DNA of 42,092 bases from the NCBI GenBank assembly GCA_964399965.1, contig CAYNRX010000018.1, positions 1 through 42,092 of the forward strand, read 5' to 3'. This stretch comes from UBA1381 sp964399965. Lineage in GTDB: Bacteria > Bacillota > Clostridia > UBA1381. The notes beneath the pieces were generated by a model. That model had not been told where the DNA came from. It saw only the letters and a list, made by a program, of their open reading frames with translations, and made no database searches. Below are positions 1-7,660 of the stretch, piece by piece. Position numbers and translations under genes: made by a program. Positions within the stretch are counted from its first letter, which is position 1; each line of letters opens with the position of its first letter.

Positions 1-76
1 TGGAGCTAACGAGCGGAGTCGAACCGCCGACCTCTTCATTACCAATGAAGTGCTCTGCCTACTGAGCTACGTCAGC
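1..76 (-). tRNA. tRNA-Thr (anticodon GGU)
   Basis: Read on the minus strand, the acceptor arm GCTGACG pairs with CGTTAGC (one G-T pair) and is followed by discriminator T and an encoded CCA end. The anticodon stem CTTCA/TGAAG encloses the 7-nt loop TTGGTAA, giving anticodon GGT, which reads ACC (Thr). The T-arm carries GGTTCGACTCC. All 76 nt including CCA are present, so the gene is complete although its 3' end is the window edge. Confidence 0.96.
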
Positions 77-189
77 GCGTTGCCGAGACAACGTGAATAT
101 TATACAGCAAAAAATATTTTTTGTCAATACGTTTTTATAAAATTTTCAAAAAAAATTTCATCTAACCTTTTTGGTGCCCGCGTATGTAA

Positions 190-217
190 GTATCGCCTCG
201 TATATACGGGGCGATAC
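190..217 (-). terminator. Palindrome just after the csd-like gene; terminator-like
   Basis: A nearly perfect 28-nt palindrome (arms GTATCGCC and GGCGATAC, centre CGTATATACG) starts 6 nt past the stop codon of the desulfurase-like gene. It would form a strong hairpin in that mRNA. No T-run follows directly on the minus strand, only a T-rich stretch about 30 nt further on, so it may be a processing or stability hairpin rather than a classical terminator. The remaining DNA up to the tRNA is AT-rich and shows no gene. Confidence 0.45.
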
Positions 218-223
218 CGCTGT

Positions 224-1357
224 TTATACGCCTTTGCGGCTGAGCGCGTACACCGCGTCGCAGATGCGCCGAAGCTCGCTCACGGAGCTGAACGCCCCGA
301 AGGATACGCGCACAGTTCCTTTGTTCTCGCTGCCGATCGCCCTGTGGGCAAGGGGTGCGCAATGGTAGCCGGCTCTTACAGCTATCTTGTATCTATCGTT
401 TAGTATACGCGCTGTTTCGCCGGGATCTAGGGCGTCTATATTAAACGAGACTGTACCGTTATGCGGACGGTCTCCCGGGGAGCCGTATACCGTGACGTTT
501 TCCATCTCCAAAAGCGCGTTGATAAAGGAAACCGCCAGTTCGCGTTCCTCTTCGGCGATGCGATCGACGCCGCGCTCCAAGATATAGCGTGCGCTTTTGC
601 CGAGAGCGGCTATCGCGGGAGTGTTGAGTGTCCCGCAGTGGAAAATGTCGGGCATATCGCCGGGCTGCTCGAGGCTTTCTGAACGGCTGCCCGTTCCGCC
701 GGCTATCACCGGCTTGAAAGAAAGACCCTCGCGCGCATAAAGTCCGCCCGTGCCCAACGGTCCCAAAAGCCCCTTGTGGCCGGAAAAGGCGATCATGTCA
801 GCCCCCATCTCCCGGACGTCTATCGGGAATGCTCCCGCAGTCTGTGCGCAGTCAATAAGCAGGGGCAGGCCGTGTGCATGAGCTATGGCGGCTATCTCCT
901 CTATAGGCTGAATTGAGCCCGTGACGTTGGAAGCATGGGTGCATATTATCAATTTTGTGTCAGGGAGTATAGCGGCCTGCACGGCGGCAGGGATCACATA
1001 GCCCTCGCTGTCGGCCTCTGCAACTGTATAGCTCGTGTGCAGATGTACCGGTCTCAGCACGCTGTTATGCTCCATCTGCGTTACCACTGCGTGATCCTCG
1101 CGGCCGCAAAGACCGCCAATAGCGGCGTTTAAGGCGTAGGTAGCGTTAGGAAAAAAGGCTATGCGGGCAGGGTCGGGGATATTGAAAAGCTTCGCCAGCG
1201 ATTCGGCGGCCTCGAGTATATGCTCTAGGCCGGCAAGGCTCAGGCTGTGTCCGCCCCGGCCGGCGTTTGCTGACAAATTCTTTTGATACCGCTTGAGGGC
1301 GCGCAGCACGCAGCGCGGCTTTTTGAAGCTGGTGGCAGCGTTGTCAAGATATATCAT
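224..1357 (-). CDS. Class V aminotransferase, cysteine desulfurase family
   Basis: A 377-residue PLP-dependent enzyme of fold type I. It opens with MIYLDNAAT, as in the short-N-terminus desulfurase clade. Visible sites: His97 (MEHNSV) stacking on PLP, Asp169 (LLIDCAQ) contacting the pyridine N, PLP lysine Lys195 in SGHKGLLGP, and Cys333 in GYHCAPLAHR as the likely persulfide or selenium-handling cysteine. The expected reaction is removal of sulfur from cysteine or selenium from selenocysteine. The start ATG follows GGGAGAGG and lies inside the end of the upstream DUF3343 gene (14-nt overlap), which indicates translational coupling. In other Firmicutes this clade often accompanies DUF3343 proteins in selenium or sulfur transfer settings, but no selD or selenoenzyme is visible here, so the acceptor is unknown. 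It is not the housekeeping IscS or SufS by context. Confidence 0.85.
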   Translation of the reverse strand: MIYLDNAATSFKKPRCVLRALKRYQKNLSANAGRGGHSLSLAGLEHILEAAESLAKLFNIPDPARIAFFPNATYALNAAIGGLCGREDHAVVTQMEHNSVLRPVHLHTSYTVAEADSEGYVIPAAVQAAILPDTKLIICTHASNVTGSIQPIEEIAAIAHAHGLPLLIDCAQTAGAFPIDVREMGADMIAFSGHKGLLGPLGTGGLYAREGLSFKPVIAGGTGSRSESLEQPGDMPDIFHCGTLNTPAIAALGKSARYILERGVDRIAEEERELAVSFINALLEMENVTVYGSPGDRPHNGTVSFNIDALDPGETARILNDRYKIAVRAGYHCAPLAHRAIGSENKGTVRVSFGAFSSVSELRRICDAVYALSRKGV

Positions 1358-1607
1358 GGTATATCCTCTCCCTTCCGCAAACCTCTTCTTTAAACAATTT
1401 CTTTATTTTTATACCGCTCTCCTGTGACGCCCTGGAAAGTATATCAAATTCGTTTTCCGCGATCCTTATCGAATAAGCGCAGCCGCCGCGTGAAAGCTGC
1501 GACGGGGTCTGCACAACGGCGGCGTCCGCGCCCTTTGCGCGGGCCAGTCTTGCCAGCCTGGCGGCGGAAGTAACAGAGCCGATGCTGGCTGTGATATAGG
1601 TCCTCAA
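1344..1607 (-). CDS. DUF3343 protein, putative S/Se carrier
   Basis: An 87-residue protein matching the DUF3343 pattern: an N-terminal strand (TYITASIGS), a helix rich in Ala/Arg, then TPSQLSRGGCAYSIRI with the single conserved cysteine Cys43 after a Gly-Gly pair, like the CPxxxSxGCG-type motif of the family. I chose the TTG start at 1607 because AGGAGGTGA stands 8 nt upstream; an open frame extends further upstream but has low-complexity, Cys/Phe-rich content and no binding site. The gene overlaps the following desulfurase-like gene by 14 nt. DUF3343 proteins are proposed TusA-like carriers of sulfur or selenium; the pairing with a desulfurase supports a donor-carrier relationship. The function is inferred from family and context, not demonstrated. 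Confidence 0.75.
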   Translation of the reverse strand: MRTYITASIGSVTSAARLARLARAKGADAAVVQTPSQLSRGGCAYSIRIAENEFDILSRASQESGIKIKKLFKEEVCGRERIYHDIS

Positions 1608-1655
1608 TCCGAGGTTCACCTCCTGTACGGATGAATTTACAAAGCCGTTCGTAAT

Positions 1656-1683
1656 ATAATATGATAGGAAAATAAAAATGCAA
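1656..1683 (-). promoter_or_regulatory. Candidate promoter for the DUF3343-desulfurase pair
   Basis: On the minus strand TTGCAT (1683-1678) is followed after 16 nt by TATTAT (1661-1656), about 50 nt upstream of the chosen TTG start. Spacing is slightly short, so this is a moderate call. Confidence 0.45.
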
Positions 1684-1805
1684 CAGCATTGGCCGCCCGT
1701 CTTGCCGCAACAGAACGAAGCTTGTAAGGAGACAAATTGCATAAAAAAATATAAAAAAAGTTTTAAATTATTGGCAGGCGGCAAGAATAAAAAAGGTAAA
1801 AATAC

Positions 1806-1835
1806 TTGACAAGGGTGTAAAATATATAGTATAAT
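1806..1835 (+). promoter_or_regulatory. Strong sigma-A promoter of the str operon
   Basis: TTGACA (1806-1811) and TATAAT (1830-1835) are both consensus, with an 18-nt spacer in AT-rich DNA. The start would fall near 1842, giving a leader of about 54 nt before the L7Ae-like gene. This puts the operon under its own promoter rather than under read-through from rpoBC. Confidence 0.88.
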
Positions 1836-1895
1836 ATAAAAAGTGTGTAAATGGCTTTACATGCTAATCAACGCTATGGAGAGTGACTTTATACC

Positions 1896-2141
1896 ATGAT
1901 TTCGGAAGCCGACAAAGAGCGCCTGACAGTTGGGTACAAGCAGACGGTAAGAGCCATCGGCGAAGGAAAAGCGGCTCGCGCCTATCTGGCGGAGGACTGC
2001 GAGGACAAGATAAAAAAGCCCATAGAGGAGCTTTGCGCACAAAACGGCACTGAGCTTTTGTACGTTTCGACGATGAAAGAGCTGGGGGCAATGTGCGGTA
2101 TAGATGTAAAGGCGTCTTGCGCTGCCGTGCTTGCGGATTGA
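1896..2141 (+). CDS. rplGB: L7Ae-like K-turn-binding ribosomal protein (YbxF type)
   Basis: An 81-residue protein of the bacterial L7Ae/YbxF family. It has the alpha-beta pattern with KQTVRAIGEGKAARAYLAEDCE near the N-terminus (interrupted copy of the RNA-binding G-x-K-A region), a central CAQNGTELLYV strand and the TMKELGAMCGIDVKASCAAVL C-terminal helix-strand. In Bacillus and Clostridia this gene sits between rpoC and rpsL, and here it directly precedes rpsL, which supports the assignment. The protein binds kink-turn RNA and can associate with ribosomes, but its cellular role is not settled. The ribosome binding site is weak (GGAGAGTGA about 13 nt before ATG). No K-turn is obvious in its own leader. 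Confidence 0.85.
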   Translation: MISEADKERLTVGYKQTVRAIGEGKAARAYLAEDCEDKIKKPIEELCAQNGTELLYVSTMKELGAMCGIDVKASCAAVLAD

Positions 2142-2148
2142 CAGTCAC

Positions 2149-2179
2149 AAAAAGCGGTTATTCCACGCTTTTTGGCGTG
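2149..2179 (+). promoter_or_regulatory. Two mutually exclusive hairpins before rpsL, possible attenuator
   Basis: AAAAAGCG (2149-2156) can pair with CGCTTTTT (2166-2173), giving an 8-bp stem whose 3' arm ends in five T. The alternative CACGC (2164-2168) pairs with GCGTG (2175-2179) across a 6-nt loop. They share bases 2166-2168 and cannot form together. This is a terminator/antiterminator-like layout in the gap between the L7Ae-like gene and rpsL. The T-run being part of the stem makes it atypical. Confidence 0.4.
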
Positions 2180-2227
2180 TAATAATAAATAAAATTTTTA
2201 AGGATCATAAGGAGGTGTAATCCGAAT

Positions 2228-2650
2228 ATGCCTACATTTAATCAGTTGGTTAGAAAAGGCAGACAGACTTCCAAAAAGAAGTCGACTGCGCCTGCGCTTC
2301 AGAAGAGCCTGAACTCTTTGCAGAAGAAAATGTCTGACAAGAGCTCGCCGCAGAAGAGAGGCGTGTGCACAGCGGTAAGAACAGCTACCCCGAAAAAGCC
2401 TAATTCGGCTTTGAGAAAGATCGCCAGAGTACGTCTGACGAACGGCATCGAGGTAACGGCTTATATCCCGGGTATAGGACACAATCTGCAGGAGCACAGC
2501 GTTGTCCTCATACGCGGAGGAAGAGTGCGTGACCTTCCCGGTACAAGATACCACATTATCCGCGGTACTCTTGACGCCCAGGGTGTTGCAAACCGTCTGC
2601 AGGGCCGTTCAAAGTACGGCGCGAAGAGACCTAAGGCCGCTAAGAAATAA
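2228..2650 (+). CDS. rpsL: Ribosomal protein S12
   Basis: A 140-residue S12 with the hallmark segments PQKRGVCTAV, TPKKPNSALRK, the GHNLQEHSV loop and SKYGAKRPKA. It belongs to the 30S decoding centre. The first lysine of TPKKPNS (Lys56, equivalent to E. coli Lys43 counting Met) is kept, but the second streptomycin-associated site reads GGRVRDLPG, with Arg101 (codon CGT) at the position of E. coli Lys88. Lys-to-Arg there is a known streptomycin-resistance change. The N-terminal insert between residues 13 and 40 is typical of Firmicutes. A perfect AAGGAGGTG precedes ATG. The gene is second in the str operon. Confidence 0.98.
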   Translation: MPTFNQLVRKGRQTSKKKSTAPALQKSLNSLQKKMSDKSSPQKRGVCTAVRTATPKKPNSALRKIARVRLTNGIEVTAYIPGIGHNLQEHSVVLIRGGRVRDLPGTRYHIIRGTLDAQGVANRLQGRSKYGAKRPKAAKK

Positions 2651-2846
2651 TTTCCGGTCTTAATAAACGAGGGATCACAATTAAAAAGTGCATATCGGGT
2701 TATATCATTATATAAACGAATAATCCTGTAAAATGGGGTTAGGATACACAATATATTTTAAGACCTGTTACGCACGACGGGGCTTTGAAAAAATAAGCCT
2801 TGAGTACCTGTGATTATCATTATAATTACACAAGGAGGGAAGAACA
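2651..2846 (+). promoter_or_regulatory. Long rpsL-rpsG spacer, possible S7 control region
   Basis: This 196-nt spacer contains no gene. It is unusually long for the str operon. Near the 3' end GGCTT (2781-2785) and AAGCC (2795-2799) form a small hairpin about 50 nt before the rpsG start, and the 5' half is AT-rich with several short inverted segments. In E. coli the S12-S7 spacer is the binding site through which S7 represses its own translation; whether this spacer does the same is inference. I see no convincing promoter. Confidence 0.35.
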
Positions 2847-3317
2847 GTGCCTAGAAAAGGTTTTATAGCAAAACGAGAGGTACTGCCTGATCCGATCTAT
2901 AACAGCGTTGTTGTTACAAAGCTTATAAACAACATCATGCTGGACGGAAAAAAGGGAGTAGCTCAGAAAATTGTTTACGGCGCATTTGATATCGTAAAGG
3001 AAAAGACCGGCAAAGACCCGCTCGAGGCGTTTACCGAAGCTATGGACAAGATCATGCCCGTGCTTGAGGTAAAGGCAAGACGTGTCGGCGGTGCTACGTA
3101 TCAGGTGCCTATGGAAGTGCGTCCCGAACGCCGTCAGACACTCGGTCTGAGATGGCTCACGCGCTACTCCAGAGAGCGTAACGAAAAGACAATGAAAGAA
3201 AGACTTGCAAACGAGATCATGGATGCCATAAACGGTACCGGCGGTTCTGTAAAGAAGCGTGAGGATACCCATAAGATGGCCGAGGCGAACAAGGCTTTCG
3301 CTCATTATCGTTGGTAA
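2847..3317 (+). CDS. rpsG: Ribosomal protein S7
   Basis: A 156-residue S7, the usual bacterial length, opening with PRKGFIAKREVLPDPIYNS and closing with AFAHYRW. It contains the GGATYQVPMEVRPERR loop that contacts 16S rRNA in the head of the 30S subunit. Translation starts at GTG, 6 nt after AAGGAGGGA; no ATG is better placed. It precedes fusA by 15 nt, so the two are cotranscribed. Confidence 0.98.
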   Translation: MPRKGFIAKREVLPDPIYNSVVVTKLINNIMLDGKKGVAQKIVYGAFDIVKEKTGKDPLEAFTEAMDKIMPVLEVKARRVGGATYQVPMEVRPERRQTLGLRWLTRYSRERNEKTMKERLANEIMDAINGTGGSVKKREDTHKMAEANKAFAHYRW

Positions 3318-3332
3318 TCCAAGGAGGATACA

Positions 3333-5417
3333 ATGGGCAGAAAATTTTCACTTGAAGATACAAGAAATATCGGTATTATGGCGCATATCGACGCCGGTAA
3401 GACCACTACTACCGAGAGAATACTGTTCTATACAGGCCGTGTTCACAAGATAGGCGAGACCCATGAGGGCGCCGCTACCATGGACTGGATGGCACAGGAG
3501 CAGGAGAGAGGTATTACCATCACATCTGCCGCAACGACCTGTCAGTGGAAGGACAAGAGAATAAACATCATCGACACTCCGGGACACGTTGACTTTACGG
3601 TAGAGGTGCAGCGTTCACTCAGAGTCCTTGACGGTTCGGTCACAGTAATGTGCGCCAAGGGCGGCGTTGAGCCGCAGTCGGAGACTGTATGGCGTCAGGC
3701 CAATGAGTACAGCGTTCCGCGTATGGTCTATGTAAACAAGATGGATATCATGGGCGCGGATTTCTACAGAGTCGTTGACATGATCCACGAAAGATTAAAC
3801 GCGAACGGCGTTCCCATCCAGCTTCCTATCGGAGCGGAGGAAACATTCAAGGGCATAATCGACCTTATGACCATGAAGGCCGAGGTATACTATGACGACC
3901 TGGGCAAGGACGTAAGGGAAGAGGAGATACCGGCGGATATGCTTGAGCAGGCTCAGGAATACCGCGCAAACATGGTAGAGAAGATCGCCGAGACCGATGA
4001 GGATCTTATGATGAAGTTCCTCGAGGATGAGGAGATAACGGTAGACGAGCTGAAGGCGGCCTTGAGAAAAGCTACCATCAGCAACGAGATAGTCCCCGTT
4101 CTCTGCGGTACCTCCTACAGGAACAAGGGCGTGCAGATGCTGCTTGACGCTATAGTTGACTATATGCCGTCGCCTATCGACATTCCCCATATTAAGGGCA
4201 CAAATCCGGAAACGGGCGAGGAGGACGAAAGACCTTCCGACGATAATGCTCCGTTTGCGGCGCTGGCGTTCAAGATTGCCACAGACCCCTTCGTGGGAAA
4301 GATATGCTTCTTCCGTGTTTATTCCGGTACGGTAGACGCCGGTTCTTACGTGCTCAATGCATGTAAGGGTCACAAGGAGCGTATGGGCAGGATCCTGCAG
4401 ATGCACGCAAATCACAGAGAGGATATCCCCACCTGTTATGCAGGTGATATAGCGGCGGCTGTCGGCTTGAAGAACACCACCACCGGTGAGACTCTCTGCG
4501 ACGAGAAGCATCCGATAATCCTTGAGTCGATGAACTTCCCCGAGCCGGTTATCCGTGTAGCTATCGAGCCTAAGACGAAAGCCGGTCAGGAGAAGATGGG
4601 CATCGCACTGGCAAAGCTGGCGGAAGAAGATCCGACTTTCAAGACATACACCGATGAGGAAACAGGCCAGACTATCATTGCCGGTATGGGCGAGCTGCAT
4701 CTGGAGATCATTGTTGACAGACTTTTGAGAGAATTTAAGGTAGAGGCCAACGTCGGCGAACCGCAGGTTTCCTACAGAGAGGCTATCAGAAAGACTGTCA
4801 ATGTAGAGCACAAGTATGCGCGTCAGTCCGGCGGTAAAGGTCAGTACGGTCACGTATTGTTAAAGCTTGAGCCGTTGGAAGAGGGCGCAGGCTACGAATT
4901 TGTAAACGCTGTTGTCGGCGGCGCGATCCCCAAGGAGTATATTCCGGCTGTTGACGCCGGTATCCAGGGTGCAATGCAGTCGGGCGTATTGGCAGGCTAC
5001 AACGTTGTTGACGTAAGAGCTACGCTCTACGATGGTTCTTACCACGAAGTAGACTCCTCGGAAATGGCGTTTAAGATCGCCGCTTCGATGGCTTTCAAGG
5101 AAGGTATGAAGAAGGCAGATCCTGTTATCAAGGAGCCTATCATGCTGGTAAATGTTATTATGCCGGACGAATACATGGGCGATGTTATGGGCGACCTTAA
5201 CTCGCGCCGCGGTATGATACAGAAGATGGAAGCAAGATCGGGCGCACAGCAGATAACAGCACTGGTGCCGCTTTCGGAGATGTTCGGTTATGCTACCGAG
5301 CTGCGTTCAAGAACTCAGGGACGCGGTCAGTATACGATGGAGCCGGCTCATTATTCTGAAGTGCCTAAGAGCATCCAGGAGAAGATCATCAACGAAAGAA
5401 GCAAGGCAAATCAGTAA
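3333..5417 (+). CDS. fusA: Elongation factor G
   Basis: A 694-residue translocase GTPase of full length. G1 is AHIDAGKT (residues 17-24), the switch II motif is DTPGH, and G4 is NKMD; the G5-like region reads CGTSYRNKG where many species have GSAFKNKG. Domain II follows (GKICFFRVYSG), then domain III (EDPTFKTYTDEETGQTIIAGMGELHLEI), domain IV (ARQSGGKGQYGHV) and the C-terminal domain V (VMGDLNSRRG). ATG follows CAAGGAGG by 5 nt. It lies 15 nt after rpsG and before tuf in classic str order. Codon use is strongly biased, as expected for a highly expressed gene, and creates long antisense frames. Confidence 0.98.
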   Translation: MGRKFSLEDTRNIGIMAHIDAGKTTTTERILFYTGRVHKIGETHEGAATMDWMAQEQERGITITSAATTCQWKDKRINIIDTPGHVDFTVEVQRSLRVLDGSVTVMCAKGGVEPQSETVWRQANEYSVPRMVYVNKMDIMGADFYRVVDMIHERLNANGVPIQLPIGAEETFKGIIDLMTMKAEVYYDDLGKDVREEEIPADMLEQAQEYRANMVEKIAETDEDLMMKFLEDEEITVDELKAALRKATISNEIVPVLCGTSYRNKGVQMLLDAIVDYMPSPIDIPHIKGTNPETGEEDERPSDDNAPFAALAFKIATDPFVGKICFFRVYSGTVDAGSYVLNACKGHKERMGRILQMHANHREDIPTCYAGDIAAAVGLKNTTTGETLCDEKHPIILESMNFPEPVIRVAIEPKTKAGQEKMGIALAKLAEEDPTFKTYTDEETGQTIIAGMGELHLEIIVDRLLREFKVEANVGEPQVSYREAIRKTVNVEHKYARQSGGKGQYGHVLLKLEPLEEGAGYEFVNAVVGGAIPKEYIPAVDAGIQGAMQSGVLAGYNVVDVRATLYDGSYHEVDSSEMAFKIAASMAFKEGMKKADPVIKEPIMLVNVIMPDEYMGDVMGDLNSRRGMIQKMEARSGAQQITALVPLSEMFGYATELRSRTQGRGQYTMEPAHYSEVPKSIQEKIINERSKANQ

Positions 5418-5473
5418 TTTTTAGAAATTTGCGTAAAATTTATTAAAAAAACGTGAAATTTTAAAAAAAAGAC

Positions 5474-5502
5474 TTGATTTTTCATTCAAAAAATTGTACA
5501 AT
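5474..5502 (+). promoter_or_regulatory. Promoter inside the str operon, upstream of tuf
   Basis: TTGATT (5474-5479), 17-nt spacer, TACAAT (5497-5502), in a very AT-rich 139-nt gap between fusA and tuf. It would let tuf be expressed above the level of the rest of the operon. No terminator separates fusA from this promoter. Confidence 0.65.
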
Positions 5503-5556
5503 ATAGTTACCATTGTATAAATTTAAATTTATAACCTTATAAGGGAGGATATTCAA

Positions 5557-6759
5557 ATGGCTAAAGAGAAATTCGAAAGAAATAAGCCGCACGTAAATAT
5601 CGGTACCATCGGTCACGTTGACCATGGTAAGACAACTCTTACAGCGGCTATAACAAAGGTTCTGGCTTTAAAGGGACAGGCCAAGTACGAAGCCTATGAC
5701 ATGATCGATAAGGCTCCTGAGGAGAGAGAAAGAGGTATCACTATCTCCACAGCTCACGTTGAGTACGAGACAGACAACCGTCACTATGCTCACGTTGACT
5801 GCCCGGGACATGCCGACTACGTAAAGAACATGATCACCGGTGCTGCCCAGATGGACGGTGCTATCCTGGTTGTATCGGCTGCTGACGGCCCGATGCCTCA
5901 GACAAGAGAGCACATCCTGCTTTCGCGTCAGGTTGGCGTTCCTTATATCGTAGTATTCATGAACAAGGCTGACCAGGTTGACGATCCCGAGCTCATGGAG
6001 CTTGTTGAGATGGAGATCAGAGACCTTCTGACAGAGTATGACTTCCCCGGCGACGATACACCGATCATCTCCGGTTCCGCTCTGCAGGTGCTGGAGTCCG
6101 ACTCCAAGGACATCAACGCTCCCGAGTACAAGTGCATACTTGACCTTATGGACGCTGTTGACTCCTACATCCCGACTCCGGACAGAAAGGCAGACCTGCC
6201 GTTCCTGATGCCGGTAGAGGATATCTTCTCGATCACAGGCCGTGGTACTGTTGCTACCGGTAGAGTTGAGAGAGGTCAGCTCAGGACTGGTGAAGAGGTT
6301 GAGATCGTTGGTCTTACAGACGAGAGAAGAAAAGTTGTTGTAACAGGTATCGAGATGTTCAGAAAGATCCTCGACTACGCTGAGGCAGGCGACAACATCG
6401 GCGCACTTCTGCGTGGTGTTCAGAGAAACGAGATCGAGAGAGGTCAGGTTCTGGCTGCTCCCGGTACTATCAATCCGCACACCAAGTTCAAGGGCGAAGT
6501 TTACGTTCTGACCAAGGAAGAGGGCGGCCGTCATACACCGTTCTTCAACAACTACAGACCTCAGTTCTATTTCAGAACAACTGACGTTACCGGCGTTATC
6601 AAGCTGCCGGAGGGCACAGAAATGTGTATGCCTGGCGATAACGTAAAGATGGAAGTTGAGCTTATCACTCCTATCGCTATCGAAAAAGGTCTGCGTTTCG
6701 CTATCCGTGAGGGTGGTAGAACAGTTGGTTCCGGCGTTGTTTCCGAGATCGAGGGCTAA
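5557..6759 (+). CDS. tuf: Elongation factor Tu
   Basis: A 400-residue EF-Tu. G1 GHVDHGKT, switch II DCPGH, G4 NKAD (the usual form is NKCD) and G5 GSAL are all present, followed by the two beta-barrel domains (GTVATGRVERG; GGRHTPFFNNYRPQFYFRT) and the C-terminal EGGRTVGSGVV. It carries aminoacyl-tRNA to the ribosome. ATG is 7 nt after AAGGGAGG. It is the last gene of the str operon and is followed by a strong terminator. Only one tuf copy is in this window. Confidence 0.98.
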   Translation: MAKEKFERNKPHVNIGTIGHVDHGKTTLTAAITKVLALKGQAKYEAYDMIDKAPEERERGITISTAHVEYETDNRHYAHVDCPGHADYVKNMITGAAQMDGAILVVSAADGPMPQTREHILLSRQVGVPYIVVFMNKADQVDDPELMELVEMEIRDLLTEYDFPGDDTPIISGSALQVLESDSKDINAPEYKCILDLMDAVDSYIPTPDRKADLPFLMPVEDIFSITGRGTVATGRVERGQLRTGEEVEIVGLTDERRKVVVTGIEMFRKILDYAEAGDNIGALLRGVQRNEIERGQVLAAPGTINPHTKFKGEVYVLTKEEGGRHTPFFNNYRPQFYFRTTDVTGVIKLPEGTEMCMPGDNVKMEVELITPIAIEKGLRFAIREGGRTVGSGVVSEIEG

Positions 6760-6773
6760 TTAGATAATAAAAA

Positions 6774-6838
6774 AAGGCTGTAAAAACAGCCTTCGCAGCA
6801 CCCCGGTTCACCTATATAAGGTGGATCGGGGTGTTTTT
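6774..6838 (+). terminator. Double hairpin terminator of the str operon
   Basis: A first 8-bp hairpin (AAGGCTGT, loop AAAA, ACAGCCTT; 6774-6793) is followed by a longer one: CACCCCG (6799-6805) pairs with CGGGGTG (6827-6833), with an inner 6-bp stem and TATAA loop, then TTTTT (6834-6838). The second is a standard intrinsic terminator. Confidence 0.92.
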
Positions 6839-6980
6839 GTATTTTGCAGTGTTAATTAAATGCCTGCTGCGGTCTGTTGACTGAATATGCCAAAGACAGG
6901 ATACAAATTCTTCCCCTGGGCATGGGCATCATGAAGCTTAAAAGCGCGGCAAATATATGCGGGCACGGTATTTTCGCCCG

Positions 6981-7553
6981 TCAAAAGATCTCGTTGAACC
7001 ATTCGACAACGCGGAATTTTATTTCGATCTCATCTTGGCTGATAAGGTCGCTGCTTTCTTGGGAGAGCGCATTTTTTAACAGCTCCATATCCTTCTCTGA
7101 CAGCTCCCCGGACGGATACTCGCCAAAGCATAGAGGAGGGAACATTACGCACCACCAGTTCTGGCCGCGGCCCTCTCCCAGCGTTATCCGCACTCCCGCG
7201 TAATCCCCGGCGGGAAGGGTTATATTTTTATACTGCTTGCGGGGAAAATGGAAGCGTCCGAAATCCGCCGTGACGCCATAGGAAAAGCCGTTTTCCTCCA
7301 GGATACGCTCTGCCGTTTGTTCTATCTCCTCTAAATGATACGGTATCTCCTCTGGCTCATACCTGTTTTCTGCAAGCACTGCGTCCCGAACCTTCAGCTT
7401 GACCGCCTGATCTTCCGGCGAATCGCTGGCGGCGATTATATGCAGCCGCACAAGATTGGATGATAGCTCGTCCCCGATATCTGCCGCCGATACCATCACG
7501 GTTATGAGGCTCACAGATAGTATCGCTGCTAAGTACAAAAAGATTTTTTTCAC
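6981..7553 (-). CDS. spoIIR: Stage II sporulation protein R
   Basis: A 190-residue secreted signalling protein. Residues 1-23 form a signal peptide or anchor. The family signatures are LVRLHIIAASDSPEDQAVKLKVRDAVL-like segments (start near residue 35) and the GEGRGQNWWCVMFPPLCF block near residues 125-145. Made in the forespore, SpoIIR activates the SpoIIGA protease across the septum, which matures pro-sigma-E in the mother cell; the gene is thus direct evidence for endospore formation. ATG follows AAAGGAGCT. A GTATA box followed at 15-16 nt by a partial GGNAANAHTR-like match lies about 35-60 nt upstream (7587-7613), compatible with a sigma-F promoter but imperfect. The gap of about 140 nt to the str terminator shows nothing else. 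Confidence 0.93.
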   Translation of the reverse strand: MKKIFLYLAAILSVSLITVMVSAADIGDELSSNLVRLHIIAASDSPEDQAVKLKVRDAVLAENRYEPEEIPYHLEEIEQTAERILEENGFSYGVTADFGRFHFPRKQYKNITLPAGDYAGVRITLGEGRGQNWWCVMFPPLCFGEYPSGELSEKDMELLKNALSQESSDLISQDEIEIKFRVVEWFNEIF

Positions 7554-7615
7554 ATTATAGCTCCTTTCGCGATTGACTTATTAGATTATCGACAGCGGAT
7601 CCGGGTTTTATACAT

Positions 7616-7651
7616 GAAAAGACGGACGCGATGGCCACAAAACGCGTCCGT
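7616..7651 (-). terminator. Intrinsic terminator after tspO
   Basis: On the minus strand ACGGACGCG and CGCGTCCGT (plus 7643-7651 and 7622-7630) form a 9-bp stem around a 12-nt loop, followed by CTTTTC. It starts 10 nt after the tspO stop. Confidence 0.8.
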
Positions 7652-7660
7652 TTGTCTTGA

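Noticed and set aside
1842..1895. Kink-turn or riboswitch in the L7Ae-like gene leader
   Set aside because: Only a small TGTAAA/TTTACA stem is visible; no tandem G-A pairs with a 3-nt bulge.
3795..4853. Long minus-strand frame antisense to fusA (352 codons), and 5668-6534 antisense to tuf
   Set aside because: They lie wholly inside highly biased coding genes, lack binding sites and resemble no protein; they arise from codon bias.
6877..7203. Plus-strand frame after the str terminator
   Set aside because: Two thirds is antisense to spoIIR, whose family signatures are clear; no binding site.
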